This document shows, one piece after another, positions 41,360 to 52,894 of a DNA stretch of 64,000 nt (position 1 is the stretch's first letter; the number at the start of each line of letters is the position of its first letter). A program made the translations under genes and the position numbers. The notes below the pieces were generated by a model that ran no database searches, was not told where the DNA came from, and saw only the letters and a program-made list of their open reading frames with translations. The DNA comes from Seminavis robusta (taxonomy: Eukaryota > Bacillariophyta > Bacillariophyceae > Naviculales > Naviculaceae), in the NCBI GenBank assembly GCA_903772945.1, contig CAICTM010000218.1, positions 1 through 64,000 on the forward strand. The letters are read 5' to 3'.

Positions 41360-42727
41360 TTAGTCCTCATCAGGCTCATTTCTGGATTGATAGTCGCTTG
41401 GATCGGGCATCCACTGCTCTGGATAGCCCGCAAAGACCATGTTGTTGCGAACGCCAGATAGGAACTTGACGGCAGCCTCATCTCGTTCCTGCTCCATGGC
41501 CTGAATGGCTCGAAATGCCTTTTCGGATGCTGGCAACTCTGGTTTGATACGTGGCCCACTACCAGGCTCCCAGAGTGACTTTTGGACACGATGAATATAC
41601 GCAGTGGATTGTCCTCCCGTCAACCAGCAATACCCATCCACATGCTCAACCAGTTCCAGTTGATAGCCGCCGTAGGGCAATTCGTCGTCATCGGGATACG
41701 GGCCAATGTATCCCTCCAGTTCCAGTGAAAAGTCGGTTGTAATGACGATGGCGCCTGGTTTGCATTGTCGACCAATCGCCTGTGACAGTGACTGCAGAAT
41801 GGATTCCGACATGCAACTAGAGAAGCAAAAGACGCAATCTACATCCCCAAAATACAGATAGGGGTCTTCAAAAGAGCCACAGACGAATTCTACAGGTGCC
41901 AAGGGGAGTCGCTGATTGTCGTCAATGGCCAAACGGTACGTGGCGGTAGCGTCAATTTCCTCACTCGTTTCGGGTTCCTCTGGCCCTTCTGGGGTCTCTC
42001 TTTTGATCAGGAGACCATGCTCATTCTCGACCCACTCCTCGTCGTCGTCGTCGTCTTCCTCTTTGGAATCATCGACTTGTTGTTGTTGTTCTTCTTCTTC
42101 TTCTGAACTGCCTGTCACTGCAGTATCTCTACACTCTTGAAGCTTGGCATTGGCTACATCGGATATGCCTTGTAGAATTTCAATGCCACGGCAAAGTTTC
42201 CATTGGGGATGGAGGGCAGCTGCAGCCAGAACAAGACGACCCGCGCCACTGCCAATATCACAAAAGACCTTGTCCTTCCAACCATCACCATCATTACTTG
42301 TGTCATACTCTTGCTGCACTCGATCCAACAACTGTGCAAAGAATCCCAAATCGAATTCTCCGTAGGTAAATTGCTTGGGTGGGTCTTGGCCCTTTTGAAT
42401 AAATGGCCAATAACCATCAGTCCGGGAAGCTGCATTGCGCTCTTCCAAGGATTCCGGTGGATACAGCCGTGACAATCCTTGCAACACTTGACGGTAGGAG
42501 ACGCCAGAGAGCGATTCTTGGTTCTCATCAATATCCGGATTTTCTTCAGGAAGCAAGGGATCCGAGGTGGTGATGGCGGATATACGTATCGACTTCGGGT
42601 TGCTATTTCGGTGCCCTGGCTGATAGACAAAAGAGGACACTGGAAGTGCTGCCAACAGTAGAAACGACGCCAACAGCAGCACTGGCAGATTTTGACGCTG
42701 ATACCGATACATGGGTTGACTTGTCAT
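41360..42727 (-). CDS. Plastid-targeted SAM-dependent methyltransferase-like protein
   Basis: 455 residues, single exon. The N-terminus YQRQNLPVLLLASFLLLAALPVSSF|VYQPG is a signal peptide with a VSSF plastid motif. The core begins with KDKVFCDIGSGAGRLVLAAA, a classic motif I (D-x-G-x-G-x-G) of class I SAM methyltransferases, followed by a motif II-like acid (CRGIEIL). After a Glu/Asp-rich insert (about residues 205-250) the fold resumes with VDCVFCFSSCMSESIL and GAIVITTDFSLELEGYIG. The spacing and the 'F.DiGsGaGrl...aa' block are reminiscent of DOT1-like methyltransferases, but a plastid address argues against histones. The substrate is unknown. Confidence 0.75.
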   Translation of the reverse strand: MTSQPMYRYQRQNLPVLLLASFLLLAALPVSSFVYQPGHRNSNPKSIRISAITTSDPLLPEENPDIDENQESLSGVSYRQVLQGLSRLYPPESLEERNAASRTDGYWPFIQKGQDPPKQFTYGEFDLGFFAQLLDRVQQEYDTSNDGDGWKDKVFCDIGSGAGRLVLAAAALHPQWKLCRGIEILQGISDVANAKLQECRDTAVTGSSEEEEEQQQQVDDSKEEDDDDDEEWVENEHGLLIKRETPEGPEEPETSEEIDATATYRLAIDDNQRLPLAPVEFVCGSFEDPYLYFGDVDCVFCFSSCMSESILQSLSQAIGRQCKPGAIVITTDFSLELEGYIGPYPDDDELPYGGYQLELVEHVDGYCWLTGGQSTAYIHRVQKSLWEPGSGPRIKPELPASEKAFRAIQAMEQERDEAAVKFLSGVRNNMVFAGYPEQWMPDPSDYQSRNEPDED

Positions 42728-42950
42728 CTTGTTTTATCTCTCTAACCTCAACCAGAGTTTACAGCTGCGAGACCGCAATAAGGAGATTGGGTGTGGCCAT
42801 TGTGATGTGTGAACGGGCTTTTTGCTTTTTGACACCACCACTGACGTATGTGCCTCCAACAAAACGTATTTTTCATGCAAGTTTTGTATTTTGGACAATT
42901 CCCCCCAGCTGCTAGCTAGTGGGAAAATTGACATTATGAAGCAACAGGGA
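42728..42950. other. Short spacer before the MITE
   Basis: No gene; GCTAGCTAG at 42911. Confidence 0.3.
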
Positions 42951-42952
42951 TA

Positions 42953-43352
42953 CTGGACCGTCCGACGGTTTTCACTCAGGATTTAAAAAGCTTCCACGAC
43001 TGACAAAAAACTTGACCAGCACAATTAAGGGATTGTTTCTTAAGGGATTGTTTAAGGGAGAGTCAAAGATTTAAAGGATTGTTGTTAAGAGATTGTTTAT
43101 TTAAGGGATTGTTTAGGGGATAGTTGAAGAAATAGGGGATAGTTGTATGGTATTTCCATTTGGCGTTAAGGGATTGTTTAGGGGATAGTCCAAGATTTAA
43201 GGGATTGTTTTAAGGGATTGTTTCTTTAAGGGATTGTTTAAGGGATAGTTGATGAGTTAAGGGATTGTTTAAGGGATTGTTTTAAACGGTCAGTCAGTCG
43301 TGGCAATTTCAAGATTTTTTAAATCCTGTGTGAAAACCGTCGGACGGTCCTG
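42953..43352. mobile_element. 400-bp MITE with long inverted ends and TA duplication
   Basis: The left end (42953-43004) begins CTGGACCGTCCGACGGTTTT and the right end (43293-43352) is its inverted copy, the two matching over about 50 bp apart from a short insertion of about 8 nt on the right. Both include a GGATTTAAAAA block and a CCACGACTGAC block. TA at 42951-42952 and 43353-43354 gives a TA duplication, as made by the Tc1/mariner-type superfamily. The interior is a tandem array without coding capacity. Confidence 0.8.
43020..43285. repeat. AAGGGATTGTTT tandem array inside the MITE
   Basis: A 12-nt unit (T)TAAGGGATTGTT recurs more than ten times with short interruptions such as GGGGATAGTTGA. 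Confidence 0.9.
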
Positions 43353-43354
43353 TA

Positions 43355-43982
43355 CCACAGAGTGGCTAGCTAGCTACTAGTAGAGTCGACCTCTCTCATG
43401 GAGTCAGGTACCTAGCCAGCTCGAATGATTGAGTCTCAATATAGCTAGCAACATCCAACAATGAACCCGAGAAGCTTTCTATTCAGCCAATAGGGGAGGG
43501 ACTGCCAGAACAAGCTTCTTCTCCGCATCCCCTTGGCAAAGCCCCTTCCTCTTCTGTACCCATTGATTGCCAACGTTCATTTCGTTGTTGGTCCTGATAC
43601 TTTCTGACGTTGGCCAATACGCTATGCAACTATTCTTTTTTCTTTTTAAACTCTAGCTGATAGAAAGTCCAAGTTGCCCTAGCCTCTAGTATGCTGTTTT
43701 TGCCTCCATTCACTCTATAGGCAACTTGGGAGCGAGAGAGAACTCATTTCTCTTCTCTGAATTCAAATAAGTAATTATGCACGGAGCGCCCACATTCAAT
43801 CAAGATCCTCATTTTCTTCCATCTGGTTGGGCATGTTTCCAGTAGCATCCACAGTAAGTTGTTGTGCACAATAAATCCACTTTGTAATGCACAATGAAAA
43901 AGAGAGCCTCACCTGCAGGCTGATTTTTGATTGTTTCTTTCCCAACGCTTGGGTTCACACACCAATAATGAGCATTCCACTT
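43355..43982. other. Spacer
   Basis: CTAGCTAGCTACTAGTAG directly after the MITE, then no supported gene. Confidence 0.4.
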
Positions 43983-45731
43983 CTACTTCATTCTTCCAAA
44001 ACGGCCAAAGAAACGACGCAGACGCCTCAGAGGTTGCCTTGGCGCTTTTTTGGATTCTTCTTCGATAGGTGGTGGAATAAACTTTGGAAACGCCACGAGC
44101 AAGGAATGATTGTCGCCGTCAAATTCGCCAAGCATGCCTTCAAACGTAAAGCCATTGGCGGCTGGATCTTGCAAGAGTGCCGTATCGTACGTCTTGAAGA
44201 CGGGGACAAACTCTTGGACTGGTGTCACTGCCTCCACTGGACCTTTGTTGGACGACAAGACCTGAAAGTAAACGCCGGCTGCCACTGCCAGCATGACGGG
44301 AGCGACCATGACCAATTTCCTTAAGCGACGTTTTCGCCTGGCTTCGACCCGTCGACGGTGTTGTTCGAGCCGACTGGCGGAGGAGGAAGACCCATAGCTG
44401 CCGGTGCTCATTCCATCATGTTTGGGTGACATGACAGTGTTACTGTAATCGACCAAGGGCACGTAATCCTCGTCTCCGGAGATAGCCGTGGTGACCTTTT
44501 CCCAATGCACGCCACGTTCGGAAGCATCCCGGGTGGTGGAAGAATCCACAAAATCAGCACGCAAATCTCTGGGTGGAATTTTGGCACAGACCGGTTCTGG
44601 GACGGTCTCGGGTTCATCGGTACCGTCGGGCACCATTTTCAATTTGGGGATTTCGATATTGTTGTTGTTGTTGTTGGAAGCCTCTTCTGCCTGGACACTG
44701 TTGCTGCTGGGCGGTAACACCCCCAACAAATTGTCTCGCTCGGGAGAGGGTGTTTCCGGTTGTGGTGATTCTGGATGCTCCTCCGGGTGTGTAAAACTGG
44801 GATTGAAGTGACGCGACAAACTGCCTCGTTCTCCTCTCTGCGCATAATGGGAGGGTCGAAAGGACGCCGATCCAACTGACGAGACGTCGTCATCCTGGAA
44901 GGATGGATTGACCGAAACCGATGCAGTGGGGCGTTGATAGGCTGCATAACGCGCCGGGCTCATGGTGACGTCCGTTTCCTTATTGTTTTGGTCCTTGGAT
45001 GGAACGGAACCTGGAGGATCTTGTCGCAAGCTTCTCTTTCCAGCATGACTACTGGATGTGTCATCTGTAGTAGCGGGTGTCAATTCGGCAGCTGCAGGAG
45101 TGGAGAAGGAGTTTCGAATCAGGGGATGTTCTTGTTGTAGCAGCAATAAGTCCGTACCATCATGCGAGGAACGCGACAGAGACATGACCAAGGATGCCTT
45201 GGATGCGCCGACTTGCGAATTGTCGTTGCCAGTGTAAGCAGACAATCCATCCCCCGTAATGGAAGTCATCATGGACGAGAGATGTCCTGCCTTTTCCAAC
45301 ATTTCATTCAATTGCTCTTCCACGCCTTCTTCTTCCATGACGACACTTCCCGCCAAACCAACACCACTGTTGTTACTAATACTGATCGTACCATTATGAG
45401 TGCTCACATCACCGCCAACACTACTCAACGAAGGTCCCGCAATGCTGCCATCCGCAACGCCCATTCCCACGGTGGCACTGGCTTGCAACTTCATGTCGTT
45501 CATTTTCTTCAAGAGCTCTTCTGTCTCCTGCAAGAGGTCCATGGTGGCCTTTCCTGGTTGTTGTTGTTGTTCTTGTTGTTCTGGAAACGATTCGTCTTTG
45601 GACAAGGCTGAAACATTCGACAATGAGGGTGTCTTGACGGTCACAGCCCGACCTTCTCGAACAAAGAGATCCTCGCTGCTACCGTTGCTAGCGGCCTCTG
45701 CCATGATGTTCAATTCTGCACCGGGGGTCAT
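43983..45731 (-). CDS. Acidic/Ser-rich single-pass membrane protein, unknown
   Basis: 582 residues, single exon, ATG 45731 (MTPGAELNIM). The first 450 residues are low complexity and Ser/Glu/Gln/Asn-rich with a Leu/Lys helix (TEELLKKMNDMKLQAS). A basic cluster (HRRRVEARRKRRLRKL) is followed by one transmembrane helix (VMVAPVMLAVAAGVYFQVL), then a short lumenal or external domain with FTFEGMLGEFDGDN and an Arg-rich end (RRLRRFFGRFGRMK). By the positive-inside rule the N-terminus is cytosolic (type II). No known domain; it could be a cytoskeletal or trafficking anchor. Function unknown. Confidence 0.7.
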   Translation of the reverse strand: MTPGAELNIMAEAASNGSSEDLFVREGRAVTVKTPSLSNVSALSKDESFPEQQEQQQQPGKATMDLLQETEELLKKMNDMKLQASATVGMGVADGSIAGPSLSSVGGDVSTHNGTISISNNSGVGLAGSVVMEEEGVEEQLNEMLEKAGHLSSMMTSITGDGLSAYTGNDNSQVGASKASLVMSLSRSSHDGTDLLLLQQEHPLIRNSFSTPAAAELTPATTDDTSSSHAGKRSLRQDPPGSVPSKDQNNKETDVTMSPARYAAYQRPTASVSVNPSFQDDDVSSVGSASFRPSHYAQRGERGSLSRHFNPSFTHPEEHPESPQPETPSPERDNLLGVLPPSSNSVQAEEASNNNNNNIEIPKLKMVPDGTDEPETVPEPVCAKIPPRDLRADFVDSSTTRDASERGVHWEKVTTAISGDEDYVPLVDYSNTVMSPKHDGMSTGSYGSSSSASRLEQHRRRVEARRKRRLRKLVMVAPVMLAVAAGVYFQVLSSNKGPVEAVTPVQEFVPVFKTYDTALLQDPAANGFTFEGMLGEFDGDNHSLLVAFPKFIPPPIEEESKKAPRQPLRRLRRFFGRFGRMK

Positions 45732-46175
45732 CTTGGCTTATTTATTACTATTCGCTCAGGCGGATCAATAATACAGTAATGAGGGAATAGGTCTCTCTCT
45801 CTCCAACGGTTTTGGGATCCAATGTATTTTTGGTAACTATTGTATTTCTCGCCGAACAGATTGTGTTGATCTCTTGCTTGGACGTGGCTTCAATTCAATT
45901 CATCGATTTCATGAGGAGCGAGAGAGGAGTGACGATGCATTGGGACACGTTGACACAAGAGGTTGAAGTGACCCTTTATTACGGGGATTTTACATATTCA
46001 CAGGTCGCGCAGTGGCTCGGCCATCTGCTCCAAAAAGCAACAGCGAAGACAAGGTGCACCAACCCAACTAACGGAACAAGAACAACAACAACAAAAGATA
46101 CCGTTCGGCATTGTTCTTCTGCGAGTTGATCTTCTATTAGCTGGTACCACCACCAAGGAGATATTGCATGCAACG
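45732..46175. promoter_or_regulatory. Divergent intergenic region
   Basis: 444 bp between outward starts of two unknown genes. No motif assigned. Confidence 0.3.
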
Positions 46176-46624
46176 ATGCCTCCCTCTCGTCCTCCCGTGT
46201 CGGTCAAAATGACGTTTTGGATTGGATCCTCCAGCGATGATGATGAAGAGCCACGGCAACAGAAAACTTTCTCCCAAGATCAAGGGACGCAACCTGCTCG
46301 CCTAGGATTGCCACCGGGAGTGGAGCCAACCAAGCCATCCGCGGGGTCCTACGACTACAGTGGTATGCACGATCATGGGCCATTGGTGCCACCACGGGAA
46401 GGCGGAGAAATGGCACAACTGATTGGTTGTGTCCAGGCTGCCAAACAGTACAGGTATGTGTTGTGTTTGCTTTTGCAGTATCTTTTATCCGAAGGCATGG
46501 CATCTGCCCAGCCATACCTTTCTCACACTGCTACCGTATTGATCCAACCTCCAGCGATGAATATCTCACCAAGATAATAGAAGAGGAAAAGCAAGCAAAG
46601 GCTAAAGCATCAGACTCTAGCTAG
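46176..46624 (+). CDS. Small two-exon protein, unknown
   Basis: Predicted 115 residues; exons 46176-46453 and 46555-46624, with a GT-AG intron of 101 nt joining AG|C (Ser) to give AAKQYSSDEYLTKIIEEE. It contains WIGSSSDDDEE near the N-terminus, a central DYSGMHDHGPLVPPREGGEMAQL segment and a short Lys/Glu helix at the end. No signal peptide or known domain. The clean splice and absence of low complexity in the middle favour a real gene. Confidence 0.6.
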
Positions 46625-46879
46625 CATGAAAGTAGATAGATCAGCACTTCTGAATATTTTGCAAGGCTGCTCCATTAGAATAGTAGACTACCGTAGCAGA
46701 CAAACAGATACAAAAATGACAAAACACGCTCTGTTTCCTATTCTTAGCATTGGCAACATGACAGATAAGACTGTTTCCAGAAAGTTCTACGAAGGTACGG
46801 GTAGATTGATTGCCATGGATCGCTAGCAAGGAGTGAACTCTGCCTCTGCAGACAACATGAGGGATAATGATCCATCCCT

Positions 46880-49800
46880 TCAATCCTGGTCCGATTGCAA
46901 TGGAAGGTCGCGGACGAGTCGTGAAAGCCTTGTATCTCCCACGTCCATATCCACAGTTGCGCCTCCACCATACAACGCCTGCAGCTTCTTTGTGAACTCG
47001 CTGCTCTCAATTTCGTCTTGTGATCGATACGACGCATTGCGAGGTCGCTTCAAGAGGGAGCGTGGAGTGGTCGAGGACCCAGAAACAACAGGAGATCGAA
47101 ACGGTGAATCCGATTCGTCGCCTTCCGACATGCCCGAATAACTGCGTTTGTAGTTCGACTGGACGCCTGGTGGTGGCGATTCCGACCCAGGTGGAGAATC
47201 CACAGTGTTGGGTGTGTTCATTGCACCTGGCGGAACCGGAGAAATCGTTCTGGATATCTGAAAGATGTCTTGGGCTTTCTTAAAGACACCCGCGTCGTCG
47301 GTGGCTTCGGATTCGTCTGCTTCTTTCTGCTTCGCGTTCTCTCTCGTGGCGGGGGTCGACTCCATCATAGATGGATGATCTTCCGATCCTGTCAAGTCGA
47401 CTTCATTGTTGAGGTTGTCAGATTCGTCGAGAGCATCCAAGTCTGATCCAACGGAGCCAGTGGCACTCCGGATCGCGGCTTCCACGATTTCTTCGGCGGC
47501 GCCCTGAGGCAAGAAAAGCATCTCATCGGCCACGAAGCCCGATTCGAGAGCCACTTGAATACACTTACGATAGTGCCTATTTTCCAGGAGTTGGTCACAT
47601 TCGCGGCGCAAAGCAGCGGGGGCATTCGCTGTCATCTTGGCAACCGCCAAAGGAACGCTTGCTTCTTGAAACGCCTCGTGTAGTTCCTTTAATACGCGTC
47701 GTGCCCTATCCAAAAACCCGTGGTATGCCCATGCAACCGGGAGATGGAGATCCTTGCAAAAATAGTCCAATACAAAGCCTTGTTCCGTTGCAAAATCTCC
47801 GGCAGGCCAGCTTGACCACGAATCTTCGATGGAGTGACTCTGCTTGTCGAGCTCCTTGAGGAGGGCGGACAGAGCCACTCTCGCACGTTCTGATGAGTCG
47901 AAGACTGACGCCGTCCAGAGTGTATCGGTGATGCATTTGCTCGCTAGCTTGACGGCGGACACCTGCTCCACAGCCAGAGGAGCATCATCAGTGAAGGTTT
48001 GGATCAGGGACTTCAACGCCGACTTGAGGCAGCGTTCCAGAGCAGATACAGACGACTCGACCGGAAAGAAGGTTCTGAACTCTGCAGTTTCAGTCTGTTG
48101 GAGACATTCACCAAGGAACTCGTTCACAGTCTCGCGGTATTCTGAGTCGAATTGCTCGCCCAGTACATAAGCAACACGGGGGACATCTGGGCCAATGCAT
48201 CCAAAAGCCGACGCGATCCCTTCAATCTTCCGAGAGCAGCTCCAATCGCCGCTGCAAAATTCGGGTGGGATAACAAAGAGCGCCGCATCACAGACGACAG
48301 GGCCAACCCAGCTATCGGCCTTCACAAAAAGGACCCTGACCTCAAGGTTTTGTGCTCCAGCTCCAGCTGAAGCCAGGTCCTCCAAAATGTCAACCTTCCC
48401 GTACTCAAGGCGCCTATTTAGCCAGGTATGAATCGACTCGTACATGCTTTCCTCCTCTAGCCCATCTGGCTCTGGAAGAACCACCGCAACTTTCAACAAG
48501 ATCGTTGTTTTCAATGCTTCCGTTTCAACCATCCGAAGACCAGTTGGCCGCATGTGATGCAAAAGCTCACCATCCCCTTGAAGCTTGTTCATCAATAAGG
48601 AAGCCACGTCAAGCGCGGCTGGATCTTTCTCGGAAAGTATTCGATTCAGTATTTTGCGTGTGTCCACAATTTGAGATTGTGCCATGGATCGCGAATTCGA
48701 TCCCTCCGACACTAGCTCCTCGGCGCGGAAGTTTTCTGTGAACGGGGATGATACAGAGAATGTAGGGTCCATCCGTCCCAGGCTTTCCCTTGTACTTCTA
48801 CTGGACTGAAAGCTGCGAGGTAGCTGTTCGCGCCAACGTCGTAACAGCAGTAGTTTGCGGGCTTTGTCAACACGTTGTTCCAACTCCTCCTGTGCCTTCC
48901 TTTTCAAGGCTTCTCGCCTTTTACGTTCCTCCTCCTGTGCCCTCAAGGTTTCAAGTCGCTTCATTTCTTGCTCCTTTCTGATGCGCTCGGCCTCTTCTCT
49001 TCTACGGCGCTCTTCCGCCTCGCGTTTTTCGCGCTCGATTCTCTCTTTCTCCTTCCTAATAGCTTCAAGCCTTTGTCGCTCCCTTTCTTCTTCTTCTGCT
49101 TTCTTCCTAGCTGCTTCTGCTTCAGCCTTTTTCCGAGCTTCTTCCTGCCGTCGAAGGGCTTCCTTGGCGGCTCTCTCTTTTCGTTCCCGCTCCTCTCTTA
49201 CTGCCTGCTCTTTTTTCCGTTTCTCCTCCTCTTCCTTGAGCCGCCGCTTTTCGGCCAGCCTTTCCATTTCTTTTCTCTTTTTCTCCTCTCGTAGCCATCT
49301 CTTCTCTTCCTCGCGTTCTTTGCGAATCCTCTCCGCTTCCAAGCGCTCCTTTTCTGCATTTCGCTTGGCTTCTTCCTCCAACTTCTTCTTCTTGGCCGCT
49401 GCCTCCAAGAGAGCCTTTTGGCGTCTCCTGAGCTCTTCGACTTTCGCGGCCTCATCGTCAAATGCGGCAGGAGCTGGCACTGGAACACTCGGCTGTACAT
49501 GTACGGGTTGACTCGCAGGGGCGGTTGAGGTTGGAGCCCGAGTTGCCGATGGCGCAGCATCGGGACTGACGGCTGTCGATGTCTTGGAAGGAAGCTGCAT
49601 CAAAGAGGACCCGGCACCGCTGACTTCACCCCTACAAACTCCAAGCCTGGTCGCCTTGTTCAGTTTGCTTTCGATGTACTTCAGATTCTTTTTGGGGCGC
49701 AGCACAATTGGAATGTTCTTTTCCTCGTCTCTCGGTTCGGTGAAGTCCGTCTGCTTCCAAAAGATGATCTCTGCCATTCCACTTTTACCATCACTGCCCG

Positions 49801-52718
49801 GTTTGAGCTGCACAGGTTTGATGGTGATGTTGAAATGCTTGCAAGCCGCTCGCGCCTCGTCCAAATCATCGAAACAAAGAATCTCCGCGAGTTTCTTCAA
49901 CGGGTAGGCGTCGTAAATGGGCTCGCCAGTATCCCTTCGCTTGGCTCCATACGTTTTGCTAATCATTCTGAACGCGATTCTCCTCATGGACTCGATGTGT
50001 TTGAACATCAGACAAGCAAAAAGATAGGGTGTTCCAGGATCTCTCAGAAATTTGAAGAAGCGGACGTAGTTGTTGGCTTTCTTCGCCTGTTTCGGGGGAG
50101 TGTACAAGATTAGGTTGGTGAGCAATTCCTGCTGCAGCATGATTCACTTCATGCCTCTTCAGCAGTGCGGTGCGCTCACCTTGAAGATTTCCAGCGCAAG
50201 TTGCACTGGTTTGGAATTATAGATTTCGGGTCTTTCGCGGTACAAAGCAGCTGTGTACCTCATGACTTCCATACCGCCCTCGTTATTCATAACCAGAAGA
50301 ATATACAGACCCCGCATCTCGCATTCGGCTGTACCTCGAGAAGGACTGTTCACGGTCATTTTCCCAATCAACCGTTGCGACAGCGCAGATGCATCTGCTG
50401 TGTTCGTTAACGGCGACCCGTCATAGTCCACTGGATTGACACCTTGGCAAATATCGGATTGGCATCCGTGAGAAAAATCGTTGAAGTTTGTCCGTGTTTC
50501 CCTCCCCTGATCGTCTGGGACTTCAATGTATGCACGGCCCATCGCGTCGTCGTAGAAATGGTTCAGCGTCTTTATTGTCTATCTCCATGCAACCAAGCAG
50601 CGAAACCCATTTGAAGCATGAGCCAATCTGGGGGCACTATTAATAAACACCGAATGCACTGGTGAAACTTGATTCATCACTTACCTGCCCCAGCTCCGCA
50701 ATGTTTTGTTGCGACTGTTCCGTTCACGACCGACAAGCTTTCTGTTGAGTATCCGACCTGCGATAGACCCGTTTCCCACACATCACGCATGCATTCATAC
50801 GTACCTGTTGAACAACGAAATCATTGATATGGCTCAGCTGATGCTCGCACATGGCATGCCACCGAGCAATTCGTTCGTGACATCGCACAGCTCTTGCATC
50901 GCACATCCCCCCTGTTCCCACATAGTTTGATAGAATAAAGTCCTTGCGAATCATTCGCGTTCGATCCCAAATGAATTGATACACATCCAACGAGTTGGGT
51001 GTTCCATTTTGTGGAAAGCGACGATCGGGCCCTTGTCGGTCCCGTTCCATGACCCACTCTTCCAGATAGGCGCAGACCTCCTCCAAGACATCGGGAGGTC
51101 TGATCCATTCTGGCACATCCAATTTGTAATCTGCCGCAGATCTTCGAAACCGTTTGACAACCGTGTTGCGTAATCCCCACTGAGGAGGGTGAACGCCCCC
51201 GGGGTCGGGCATTTCCAGCAGCTGAATGTCGTTTTCACGTTCTCGTCGTACCAACTCTTCGTCGGGACACATGTACATGCAAGTTCCAATGAGTGATTTG
51301 GCCGATGCCAAGTCTTCTCGGTTGGCTTCTCCTCCGACAGCCGATGTAACAGAGGGTCTCCCTCCCCCTCCGATAGCCGAGGAGGCTGTAGCAGAGGGTC
51401 TACCACTAGGCGCACCTGACTGCTGCTGCCCCCGCAACTCGGATGGCAGGTGAGATCGTGTGGCCGTATTGGTGGTGGTGGTGGCAAAGCGAATGGCATT
51501 TCGTTCCGCCCTTGATTTTTGGTCGGAGGAATCTTCTGGCCCAGGGCTGGCGGCGCCTCGATTTCGTCGATTTCGATGGCTCTCTTGAGACTGTTTTGGT
51601 TGTCGTTGTTGTTGTTGACTACTACTAGTACCAGCAGCAGCAGAAGCAGCAGCAGCACTATCGTCATTATTGCCGCCATCCTTGTTTTTCATTCTGTCTG
51701 CCAATTTCTTTCGTTTGGCTTCAATTTTGGCCTTGAGACGTGCTAGTTCATCCGCCTTGCCATCCTGTTGTGGTGGTGGCGCCGAAGAAGGAGCACCGGC
51801 AGCATTCCCCGAAGCAGAACCGAATGGATCACCCATAGTATTATCTTCGGGAATTGGACTGAGTGATCCATCCATACCTCGGTCTGATGTGCTGTGAAAT
51901 GTGCTTCCAAAAGCTGTCATGGGAGTTGGGGAATCTGATCCTCCCATTTCGACGCTGCCCGATGATTGCTGTCTATTATGCTGCTGTTGCTGTGATGACG
52001 ATGATGACGATCCAAACGTCATGCCAGAGGCTGGAGCTGCTCCAAAAGGGGCGGATGGGGCCGCCGATCCACCAAATGGATTGGATGAAAAAGATGTCGA
52101 ATTGTCGATGTTGTTATTATTGCCGCCGAACGTGGAACTGGCAGGAGCGGCAAATGACATCCCACCGCCAGATGCATTATTCATGGGCGCATTTCCTCCC
52201 GTGACTACGTTGGACGACATGCCAAAGGAAACTGAGGGAGCAGGAGCCCCTCCCCCAAAGGGATTTGGGACGTCCATCATTTGAGTACCTTGTTGTTGCT
52301 GTGGCGGCTGCTGTTGACCAAAGGGGGCTCCAAACATCGAATTGTCACTGTTGCTGCTGCTGTTTCCAAAGCCAGTCGATCCAAATCCAGAAGAGGGTTG
52401 GCCAAAGCCCGATGACGGTGCCGCCCCAAATCCGGGCGTCCCAAACCCGCTGCTAGCAGGAGCCGCCCCAAATGGCGGTTGTGGTTGGGCGTTTCCAAAC
52501 GATGCAGGAGCAGCAAAGGTGGTTGGAGCAGATGCTGGAGCACCAAAACCCCCACCAAAAGGACTACTAGTGTTGGCGTTGCCAAATCCAGTTGGGGCAG
52601 GTGCTGCAGGCGGGGGTGATCCAAATCCACTACTTCCAAAAGCTGGAGCCGGAGCTCCGCCAAATCCAAACCCTGGAGCTGGAGCTGGGTTGCCGAAGCC
52701 ACCACCAAATCCCGACAT
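46880..52718 (-). CDS. SAC3/GANP mRNA-export protein with FG repeats
   Basis: One gene of about 1,864 residues in four exons: 52718-50805, 50714-50685 (30 nt), 50578-50180 and 50131-46880. Junction protein reads NDFVVQQ|SQQNIAELGQ|TIKTLNHFYDDAMGRAY, then LALEIFK|QELLTNL, all matching SAC3/GANP. The N-terminus (about 1-270) is nucleoporin-like FG repeat (GFGG, FGS, PFGA). The SAC3 core begins at SLIGTCMYMCPDEELVRRE and runs through NNYVRFFKFL, with the PCI-like part to about residue 900. A long charged coiled coil follows (RREEAERIRKEQEMKRLE and neighbours), then a C-terminal region of unclear fold (RVAYVLGEQFDSEY). SAC3/GANP is the TREX-2 scaffold at the nuclear pore basket. Intron 3 is only 48-51 nt. 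FG repeats with SAC3 in one chain resemble vertebrate GANP. Confidence 0.88.
50685..50714 (-). other. 30-nt microexon of SAC3/GANP
   Basis: Encodes SQQNIAELGQ, flanked by GAACAG and GTAAGT. These residues fit the family consensus after FVVQQ. Confidence 0.75.
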
Positions 52719-52894
52719 GGCTCTCAGTCAAGGTACTCTTTCCAAGAAGTTCTATCAAGTTGCCCTTGTCTACTCTCTCGCAGAAGGCTTGGCAGAGGCG
52801 TCAATAGCTTATTCCTTTCTCCTTTGCTGCAACGCTGCAACCCAAAAATCTGGCTTGTCGATCTTCGTGTCTCGTTTTGCGGATGGTGGTGTTC

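Noticed and set aside
48855-49511. Long Ser/Phe/Leu-rich frame on the plus strand
   Set aside because: It is the exact complement of the Glu/Arg/Lys-rich coiled coil of the SAC3/GANP gene, which makes open frames on the other strand by base composition.
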